Source: Fidelibacterota bacterium (GTDB taxonomy: Bacteria > Fidelibacterota > UBA8477 > JABMPR01). Taken from it: a stretch of 11,713 nucleotides of DNA. The notes beneath the pieces are model-generated. The model was given only the letters and a program-made list of their open reading frames with translations, ran no database searches and was not told where the DNA came from. This document shows positions 7,268-11,713 of the stretch, piece by piece (position 1 is the first letter of the stretch; each line of letters begins with the position of its first letter). The position numbers and the translations under genes were made by a program. Location of the stretch: assembly GCA_030596225.1 (NCBI GenBank), contig JAUVKO010000044.1:1-11713 (forward strand), read 5' to 3'.

Positions 7268-7668
7268 TGGCGGTTTTCCTTGACCCAATTTGTTATGTAG
7301 TCATTGATCTCCACCAAGCCTGCTCCAGGACCAAACAACCTCCCCACACCTATTTTATTCAGAGTTTCCATATCAGAATCCGGAATGATTCCACCACCAG
7401 TAAGCAGTACATCATTCAAACCTTCAGCCTGCATGAGCTCATGCACCCGAGGGAAAATGGTCATGTGGGCTCCGGACAGAATACTCAAGGCAATAATGTC
7501 AGCATCTTCTTGAAGGGCTGCCGCAACAATCATTTCAGGTGTCTGCCGAAGTCCCAGATAAATGACCTCCATACCTGCATCTCTAAATGAGTTAGCTAAT
7601 ACTTTTGCTCCCCTGTCATGGCCATCAAGTCCAGGCTTTGCCAGTATGACCCTGATTTTCCGTTTCAT
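7264..7668 (-). CDS. Stand-alone cobalamin-binding subunit of methylmalonyl-CoA mutase (small subunit of a split enzyme)
   Basis: This 134-aa protein is almost entirely a B12-binding Rossmann-like domain, equivalent to the C-terminus of methylmalonyl-CoA mutase. The base-off cobalamin motif DxHxxG is present as GLDGHDRG, with His17 as the expected cobalt ligand. SIL at 62-64 and GGG at 91-93 give the remaining SxL and GG signatures, and FGPGAG (112-117) is typical of the mutase end. The catalytic TIM-barrel subunit is absent here, so the mutase is probably split, as in some archaea and bacteria (often named McmA2). I chose ATG at 7668, with AAGGAAG 6 bases upstream; the longer frame from a TTG at 7743 adds an unconserved leader. 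Its stop overlaps the carboxyltransferase start, placing two steps of propionyl-CoA metabolism in one transcript. Another acyl-CoA mutase of the same family is possible. Confidence 0.9.
   Translation of the reverse strand: MKRKIRVILAKPGLDGHDRGAKVLANSFRDAGMEVIYLGLRQTPEMIVAAALQEDADIIALSILSGAHMTIFPRVHELMQAEGLNDVLLTGGGIIPDSDMETLNKIGVGRLFGPGAGLVEINDYITNWVKENRQ
7277..7281 (-). promoter_or_regulatory. Ribosome binding site fixing the carboxyltransferase start
   Basis: AAGGA on the minus strand lies 9 bases before ATG 7267. It supports that ATG, which also makes the ATGA overlap, over the in-frame TTG at 7288. Confidence 0.6.
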
Positions 7669-7674
7669 AGAATA

Positions 7675-7681
7675 CTTCCTT
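7675..7681 (-). promoter_or_regulatory. Ribosome binding site fixing the B12-subunit start
   Basis: AAGGAAG on the minus strand lies 6 bases before ATG 7668. It is one of the better Shine-Dalgarno matches in the window and decides against the upstream TTG at 7743. Confidence 0.65.
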
Positions 7682-7742
7682 AGTCCAGTCTCGATCTCGA
7701 TAATTTGAGTAACGTTTAATCTAATCTGAAAGACTGGTGACA

Positions 7743-7769
7743 AAACACGGTTTTTATGTCACCGTGTTT
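7743..7769. promoter_or_regulatory. Perfect 9-base inverted repeat in the divergent intergenic region
   Basis: AAACACGGT (7743-7751) and ACCGTGTTT (7761-7769) are exact reverse complements separated by 9 bases. A second possible pairing, GGTGAC (7736-7741) with GTCACC (7758-7763), overlaps it and would exclude it. The site is 75-101 bases upstream of the B12-subunit start and 115-141 bases upstream of the EEP-family start, so it could be a shared operator or a structure in the operon leader. No cobalamin-riboswitch B12 box was seen nearby. Confidence 0.45.
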
Positions 7770-7795
7770 CTTGATATCCCTGCCAATAACAAGAG

Positions 7796-7812
7796 ATAAT
7801 CACGGTGATTAT
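7796..7812. promoter_or_regulatory. Second inverted repeat with CACGGT core in the same intergenic region
   Basis: ATAATCA (7796-7802) and TGATTAT (7806-7812) are exact reverse complements around CGG. The central CACGGT also occurs in the inverted repeat at 7743-7769, about two to three helical turns away. Paired operators for one regulator would look like this, but short palindromes also arise by chance in AT-rich spacers. No convincing -35/-10 pair was identified in 7669-7883 in either direction. Confidence 0.4.
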
Positions 7813-7883
7813 TCACCCAGGGGTACATAGACCATGTGATAGTTTTAACCGCAAATCATCATTATTTCACAATATATTGAAGC

Positions 7884-8705
7884 ATGATAATTAGATTACT
7901 GACCTCTGCAACACTATCAATTCTTTTTGCTTTCTCAGCATTAAACGCTCAGGATACTCTTAAAATCATCACCTACAATATTGAGGGAATGAAACCTGGA
8001 ACAAATTATCCGGAACGACTTCAGGCTATCATTAGAGAGCTAAAACTCTTGAGCCCGGATATAATAGGACTTCAGGAAGTTGCGCAAAACGCTTCCGTTG
8101 ATAATATGGCTCAGATTATCGCAGACTCACTTTCGATTCAATTCGGAACTGAATACAATGTTTATTCGCAATTCACTCATACAGCCTATAATTCATATGG
8201 TGAGGGTGTCGGGATTATCTCTAAGTGGCCGGTGACAGCCAGGGACTTCCAGGTTTTGCCCATCGGTGTTTTTCCTCGAAAAGCATTGTGGACTCAGATC
8301 GATATCCATGGCTCTGTTTTACACTTTTTCACTACACACTTAGCCTACAGGGAGGAGGACAATGTTGTACGCGTCCATCAGGTGAATACGATCAAAGCTT
8401 TCATTGAGTCGAAAGTCGTGGTTGCGCCAGCACCAGTAATTTTAACTGGTGATTTTAACTGTACACCAGATAGTGAACCCATCGCACAACTGCTTGAATA
8501 TCCCTCAACCTGGAATATGCTTAACCCGAATCTCTCAGGCTACACATATCCATCAACTGCTCCATCAAAGAAGATCGATTATATCTTTATTCGGGGAAAT
8601 GGTCAACTTAAAGCAGTCTCTTCAGCCTTGAAATTTGATTCGCCTTATGAAGGCAGTAATTATCCCTCAGATCACTGGGGAATTATGACGATTATCGTTC
8701 TATAA
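7884..8705 (+). CDS. Secreted endonuclease/exonuclease/phosphatase (EEP) family protein
   Basis: This 273-aa protein has the DNase I-like metal-dependent phosphoesterase fold. A signal peptide occupies about residues 1-22 (hydrophobic core LLTSATLSILFAFSAL, probable cleavage after LNA), so it acts outside the cytoplasm. The active-site set is complete: TYNIEG (Asn32), GLQEV (Glu65), FFTTHLAY (His152), TGDFNCTPDS (Asp190, Asn192), KKIDYIF (Asp232) and PSDHWG (Asp263-His264). The mature domain of about 250 residues is near the minimum for the fold. Substrate is open: extracellular DNA or RNA, phospholipid head groups or sugar phosphates are all hydrolysed by relatives. It is divergent from the B12/carboxyltransferase operon and convergent with the aldo/keto reductase, with 14 bases between stops. 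The start is the first ATG before the signal peptide; its ribosome site is weak (TTGAAG). Confidence 0.92.
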   Translation: MIIRLLTSATLSILFAFSALNAQDTLKIITYNIEGMKPGTNYPERLQAIIRELKLLSPDIIGLQEVAQNASVDNMAQIIADSLSIQFGTEYNVYSQFTHTAYNSYGEGVGIISKWPVTARDFQVLPIGVFPRKALWTQIDIHGSVLHFFTTHLAYREEDNVVRVHQVNTIKAFIESKVVVAPAPVILTGDFNCTPDSEPIAQLLEYPSTWNMLNPNLSGYTYPSTAPSKKIDYIFIRGNGQLKAVSSALKFDSPYEGSNYPSDHWGIMTIIVL

Positions 8706-8719
8706 CAGGAGATGGAGGA

Positions 8720-9715
8720 TCAGACCCCGTTGTTCAAAATCAAATTGATCTCTTCCAGCTCTGTTGATTCAAAACTAAGCTTATTCAGGGCTCCAACAGC
8801 ATCCTCTATCTGAGTCTCAGTTGAGGCGCCAATCAATGCTGAGGTCACCTCCTTATGTCTCAAGACCCAGGCAATAGCTAATTGTGCAATACTTTGGTCA
8901 CGATTTTCAGCAATATTTTTTAATGCCCGAACCTTTTCAAGCATTTCCGGTTTGATATATTCGGGCTTCAGATAGCTTCCCGCTTTGCCTGCCCGGGAAT
9001 CTGCCGGGATCCCTTTAAGATAACGATCTGATAAAATGCCCTGGGCTAATGGTGAAAACACAATGGCTCCAATACCATTTTTGTTTAATACTTCCAGTAA
9101 ACCCTTTTCCACTTGTCGATGAAACATATTGTATTTAGGCTGGTGGATCAAACAAGGCGTTCCCAGCTCTCTCAAAATCTTACTTGCCTGCCTGGTCTGC
9201 TCTGGATTATACGAAGAAATACCCACATATAAGGCTTTACCACTACGTACAATCTGATCCAGGGCACCCATGGTTTCTTCCAGTGGAGTTCCAGTATCGG
9301 GTCGATGATGGTAAAAAATATCTACATAATCCAAACCCAGTCGAGTCAAACTCTGATCAATGCTGGCTATTAAATATTTGCGACTTCCCAGGTCACCATA
9401 AGGTCCCGGCCACATATCCCACCCGGCTTTTGTTGAGATGAGCAACTCATCACGAAATGAGTTCAAACCATCATTCAGGATCTTTCCAAAGGTGCTCTCG
9501 GCAGAACCATAGGGGGGTCCGTAGTTGTTTGCCAGATCAAAGTGTGTGATCCCCAGATCAAAAGCTCTATGTAGCATAGCCTTTGCGTTATCATAGTCAT
9601 CCCCCGCCCCAAAATTATGCCACAGACCTAGCGAAATCTGCGGTAGCTTAATGCCACTAATCCCACAGCGTTTATAAATCATATTATCGTAACGATCAGG
9701 GTTGGGTTTATACAT
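8720..9715 (-). CDS. yghZ: Aldo/keto reductase, YghZ/AKR14 type (L-glyceraldehyde 3-phosphate reductase-like)
   Basis: This 331-aa protein resembles E. coli YghZ (Gpr) along its whole length. That enzyme is an NADPH-dependent reductase acting on L-glyceraldehyde 3-phosphate and methylglyoxal. Shared stretches include SLGLWHNFG (28-36), FDLGITHFDLANNYGPP (52-68), ISTKAGWDMWPGPYG (93-107), YVDIFYHHRPD (130-140), SGKALYVGISSYNPE and the cofactor-end SALIGAS near the C-terminus. The catalytic tetrad is Asp60, Tyr65, Lys96 and His137. The enzyme is cytoplasmic, with no signal peptide. ATG at 9715 has AAGGGA about 4 bases upstream. It stands alone on its strand: the group II intron ends about 145 bases upstream and the gene at 7884 converges on it. 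The actual substrate may differ from the E. coli enzyme, but a role in detoxifying reactive aldehydes is plausible. Confidence 0.94.
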   Translation of the reverse strand: MYKPNPDRYDNMIYKRCGISGIKLPQISLGLWHNFGAGDDYDNAKAMLHRAFDLGITHFDLANNYGPPYGSAESTFGKILNDGLNSFRDELLISTKAGWDMWPGPYGDLGSRKYLIASIDQSLTRLGLDYVDIFYHHRPDTGTPLEETMGALDQIVRSGKALYVGISSYNPEQTRQASKILRELGTPCLIHQPKYNMFHRQVEKGLLEVLNKNGIGAIVFSPLAQGILSDRYLKGIPADSRAGKAGSYLKPEYIKPEMLEKVRALKNIAENRDQSIAQLAIAWVLRHKEVTSALIGASTETQIEDAVGALNKLSFESTELEEINLILNNGV

Positions 9716-9774
9716 GTTGTCCCTTGCTATAAATAATTATCACTGTTTTGTCGGTTTAATATAATGATGCGACA

Positions 9775-9826
9775 GTAGAGACGTAACCCCGCATTCAACG
9801 GGATCTTCGACATGTTACGTCTCTAC
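9775..9826. repeat. Inverted repeat with 13-base perfect arms and nested CCCG/CGGG
   Basis: GTAGAGACGTAAC (9775-9787) is the exact reverse complement of GTTACGTCTCTAC (9814-9826), with 26 bases between. Inside the loop, CCCG (9788-9791) can pair with CGGG (9799-9802). The arms share (GT)AGAGACG with the palindrome at 3855-3878. Palindromes with this arm type are known to me as scattered intergenic repeats in several environmental bacterial groups. It lies in the 9716-9859 spacer, 34 bases past the group II intron's 3' end and 60 bases upstream of the reductase gene. There is no T-run, so it is not an intrinsic terminator. Confidence 0.75.
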
Positions 9827-9862
9827 AACAACACAACCCTGAAACCCATCTTTCGTTTAATC

Positions 9863-9901
9863 GAGTAGGAGGATAGGGATTAATTCCCTATCCGTCCTCT
9901 C
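9863..9901 (-). ncRNA. Group II intron domain VI with bulged branch-point A
   Basis: On the minus strand, GGATAGGG (9893-9886) pairs with CCCTATCC (9878-9871) around a 7-base loop. Below an unpaired C at 9894, AGGA (9898-9895) pairs with TCCT (9870-9867), and GAG (9901-9899) pairs with CTC (9865-9863). This leaves a single unpaired A at 9866 on the 3' side between two helices, seven residues from the intron end counting itself. That is the expected geometry of the lariat branch point. Confidence 0.8.
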
Positions 9902-9903
9902 AC

Positions 9904-9935
9904 ACCACCCTGCGTACGGTTCCGTACAGGGCGGT
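9904..9935 (-). ncRNA. Group II intron domain V (catalytic hairpin)
   Basis: On the minus strand, ACCGCCCTG (9935-9927) pairs with CAGGGTGGT (9912-9904). Then comes a two-base bulge CG (9914-9913), a distal helix TACG/CGTA (9926-9923 with 9918-9915) and the tetraloop GAAC. The CGC catalytic triad falls at 9933-9931 with a G-U pair in its middle. The bulge position and overall size match domain V. The loop is GAAC where GAAA is usual. Confidence 0.85.
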
Positions 9936-9943
9936 TCCTTAAT

Positions 9944-11341
9944 TTACACCTTAACATTTCGGTAATAATCCGTGAAGAAGAGATACCCAGCTGCCTTAAG
10001 ACGAGCATTAGTAATAGACCTATTCAAGATTGGGCTCTTGGCTGTATTCCAAGCCCCTTTTCTTGTATTCGCAAATTCCCATGCCTTGTATTTTGGTATA
10101 CCCAGTTTTATGAGGTTGCGTAAACGGGTTCTTATTCGTTTCCATTGTTTCCATATCACCATGCGTAAACGCCTACGATACCATTCATCTATACTACGTA
10201 ATAGACCATACATATCGGCAAGTTTGAAATAATTAACCCAGCCTCTTATATAAGACTTGAGCCTCTCTTTCCTTCTTGCATTACCCCAACCATTACTTCT
10301 CGATGTGAGAACCTTGATCTGCTCCTTCATCTTAGTAACACTTTTGGGATGTACCCGTAGCCGTCCTTTGCCATCTATGACATAGAACGCATATCCCAAG
10401 AATTTAATCTTTGAGACACTGGCTACTTTCGTCTTATCCTTGTTCACCTTGAGGAACAACTTCTTCTCAATAAATGACACAATGCTCGGCAATACACGGT
10501 TTGCACTACGCTCACTTCTAGTAAATATTACCAAGTCGTCTGCATAGCGAACAAAACGATGTCCACGGGCTTCAAGCTCTTTATCCAGCTCATTAAGCAT
10601 GATATTGCTTAATAATGGGCTCAGAGGGCCACCTTGTGGAACACCCATTCTTGTCGGCTCAAACTTCTCGCCTATAACTACACCAGCATTTAGATATTTA
10701 TGGATGAGCGAGACTACCCGACCATCTCTAATCGTTCTTGATAACACCTCAATCAATTTGCTCTGATTGACTTTATCAAAGAACTTCTCTAAATCCATAT
10801 CAACAGCATGTCTGTAACCTGCTGTGATATTCGCTCTACATTGCTGTAAAGCCTGGTGAGCACTGCGTCCAGGTCTAAAACCATAACTATTGTCTGAAAA
10901 TTGCAACTCATAGATGGGTGACAAGACCTGCTGGATTGCCTGTTGTATCACACGGTCTACTACCGTTGGAATACCAAGCAACCTCTTCTTGTTGTTGTCC
11001 TTGGGTATCTCCACCCTGCGGACTGGATTAGGACGGTATTTACCATCCAATATGGAACTTATTAGCTCATCCCTATTTTCAATAAGATAATCTTTCAAAG
11101 ATTCGACATCCATCTTATCAACCCCACCACTTCCTTTGTTGGCTCTAACTTTCTTATAAGCCAAGTTCAGATTTGATGGAGCAAGGATTTGCTCTAGTAA
11201 TCCACATTCCGATTCGTTAAAACTCGTGATGTTGTTTTCAGTTATCCACATGAAGGTCTGCACTCCAAAATATCCTTCGAGTTCCGCTCTAGCTTTCTTC
11301 TGGGAGCTGTCTTTTGACATTTTCTGCTTTCTACCCTTCAT
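9944..11341 (-). CDS. ltrA: Group II intron reverse transcriptase/maturase (LtrA-like, no endonuclease domain)
   Basis: This 465-aa intron-encoded protein binds its own intron RNA, assists splicing and copies the RNA into DNA at the target. The RT domain is complete: VRANKGSGGVDKM (65-77), RRVEIPKDNNKKRLLGIPTV (108-127), YGFRPGRSAHQAL (153-165), DMDLEKFFDKVN (181-192), MGVPQGGPLSPLLSN (232-246) and the active-site YADD (266-269). SKIKFLGY (310-317) ends the palm. The thumb/maturase domain X follows at about 335-415 (SYIRGWVNYFKLAD), and the protein ends with NARLKAAGYLFFTDYYRNVKV-like sequence. There is no C-terminal HNH endonuclease, so insertion probably uses replication-fork primers or other nicks. 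The start is ATG 11341 (MKGRKQKMSK), which resembles N-termini I recall for this family; Met8 at 11320 is an alternative. The stop lies 8 bases before domain V. Confidence 0.95.
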   Translation of the reverse strand: MKGRKQKMSKDSSQKKARAELEGYFGVQTFMWITENNITSFNESECGLLEQILAPSNLNLAYKKVRANKGSGGVDKMDVESLKDYLIENRDELISSILDGKYRPNPVRRVEIPKDNNKKRLLGIPTVVDRVIQQAIQQVLSPIYELQFSDNSYGFRPGRSAHQALQQCRANITAGYRHAVDMDLEKFFDKVNQSKLIEVLSRTIRDGRVVSLIHKYLNAGVVIGEKFEPTRMGVPQGGPLSPLLSNIMLNELDKELEARGHRFVRYADDLVIFTRSERSANRVLPSIVSFIEKKLFLKVNKDKTKVASVSKIKFLGYAFYVIDGKGRLRVHPKSVTKMKEQIKVLTSRSNGWGNARRKERLKSYIRGWVNYFKLADMYGLLRSIDEWYRRRLRMVIWKQWKRIRTRLRNLIKLGIPKYKAWEFANTRKGAWNTAKSPILNRSITNARLKAAGYLFFTDYYRNVKV

Positions 11342-11713
11342 CTGGTAACATTCATTTACTGATCACTTCTTAAGGTTCAGTCCTTCCTAATTCAATGTCG
11401 ATTAAATTAGTACTATGACCTCGGCTGACTTCTCACAGCTAATCTTTTTCAACCGTAATAATTCTCAATTACGTCTGTGAGATCTCCCGTGGTAAGGTTA
11501 ATGACTTTCTTTCCATGTAACTGTATCATCTACAACTCGATATTCCGTGTAGTTTTGGGACTTTGTTTTGTATCGTAAACTCATCCATATCAGGCTGCCT
11601 TATGATCTTCGTGTTCCTCAGTTCGGAAATTTGTCTTAAGCTTCCTTCAGATTCGCAGTCACCCACGACACCCTTGCTCTCGACTAGTGGTTGGATACTA
11701 CATTCCTCCACAG
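11342..11713 (-). other. Upstream ribozyme portion of the group II intron (domains I-IV, partial)
   Basis: This 372-base stretch has no credible gene. On the minus strand it contains sequences I recognise from group II intron RNAs of this type: AATCTGAAGGAAGC (11653-11640, domain I) and AGTCAGCCGAGGTCATAGTA (11430-11411, just before the ORF-bearing domain IV), then GGAAGGACTGAAC (about 11389-11377). Exact domain limits cannot be set by eye. The window ends within domain I. Confidence 0.7.

Larger units (their letters stand above)
9860..11713 (-). mobile_element. Group II intron, minus strand, 5' end beyond the window
   Basis: This is a self-splicing retroelement carrying a maturase gene. The 3' part is complete: the reverse transcriptase ORF is followed by domain V and a domain VI with a bulged A, and the RNA ends ...CTACTCGAT, placing the 3' splice site at about 9860. 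Upstream of the ORF (11342-11713) the sequence carries ribozyme-like stretches and no gene. The 5' consensus GTGYG and the 5' exon are not visible, so the insertion target and exon-binding pairing cannot be tested. The 3' exon reads TAAACGAAAGATGGG on the minus strand. The intron has the same orientation as the reductase gene downstream. No frameshift or stop interrupts the ORF, so the element could still be active. Confidence 0.9.

Noticed and set aside
7195..7590. 131-codon plus-strand frame opposite the B12 subunit and carboxyltransferase
   Set aside because: Both minus-strand genes here have clear family motifs and ribosome sites; the plus-strand translation shows none.
7669..7743. TTG-initiated extension of the B12-binding protein
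   Set aside because: ATG 7668 has a strong AAGGAAG site, the domain starts immediately after it, and the extension shows no conserved sequence.
7669..7883. Cobalamin riboswitch upstream of the B12-subunit gene
   Set aside because: No B12-box-like conserved sequence was seen, and the region is short for this class; only simple inverted repeats are visible.
9775..9826. Intrinsic terminator for the intron or neighbouring genes
   Set aside because: The hairpin is not followed by a T-run on either strand, and similar arms occur at 3855-3878, so a dispersed repeat fits better.
9944..11341. Reverse transcriptase as part of a retron, DGR or defence system
   Set aside because: The maturase domain X, flanking domain V/VI structure and upstream ribozyme sequences identify a group II intron; no template/variable repeat, msr/msd or effector gene is present.
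11526..11711. 61-codon minus-strand open frame at the right edge
   Set aside because: It overlaps recognisable group II intron domain I sequence (AATCTGAAGGAAGC at 11653-11640) and has no protein-like motif, so it is ribozyme RNA.

Overview
The window looks like a moderately AT-rich bacterial chromosome segment. The gene set includes a PccB/MmdA carboxyltransferase with a stand-alone B12-binding mutase subunit, a secreted EEP-fold hydrolase, a membrane-anchored penicillin-acylase-like Ntn hydrolase and a SpoU methyltransferase of a type I associate with Bacteroidota and Chloroflexota relatives. Together with the dispersed GTAGAGACG palindromes, this would suit an uncultured FCB-type lineage such as Neomarinimicrobiota or Calditrichota. 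That placement is inference from family content only; no rRNA or other marker gene is present.

Layout. (1) Bases 1-7668 hold eight co-oriented minus-strand genes, in transcription order: B12-binding mutase subunit, acyl-CoA carboxyltransferase, TPR protein, GT2 glycosyltransferase, HAD hydrolase, penicillin-acylase-family hydrolase, 118-aa membrane protein, and a SpoU RNA methyltransferase cut by the left edge. Four junctions are 4-base ATGA stop/start overlaps (7264-7267, 3199-3202, 776-779, 423-426). Two more gaps are under 20 bases. Only the GT2-HAD junction is wider (66 bases), and it holds a palindromic repeat. (2) Bases 7669-7883 are a divergent intergenic region with two inverted repeats sharing a CACGGT core. 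(3) Bases 7884-8705 (+) encode a secreted endonuclease/exonuclease/phosphatase-family protein, convergent with a YghZ-type aldo/keto reductase at 8720-9715 (-). (4) Bases 9716-9859 hold a second, larger palindromic element. (5) From about 9860 to beyond the right edge lies a minus-strand group II intron with an intact reverse transcriptase/maturase, a well-formed domain V, a domain VI with a bulged branch-point A, and part of the upstream ribozyme.

Function. The first two operon genes fit the methylmalonyl-CoA route between propionyl-CoA and succinyl-CoA. The mutase large subunit, epimerase, biotin carboxylase and biotin carrier are not in the window and must lie elsewhere. The following genes (TPR, GT2, HAD, Ntn hydrolase, small membrane protein, RNA methyltransferase) do not form one known pathway; tight coupling suggests co-expression more than shared chemistry. 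I found no CRISPR array, tRNA, rRNA or recognisable defence system. The most unusual elements are the group II intron and the palindromic repeats, and both belong to known classes.
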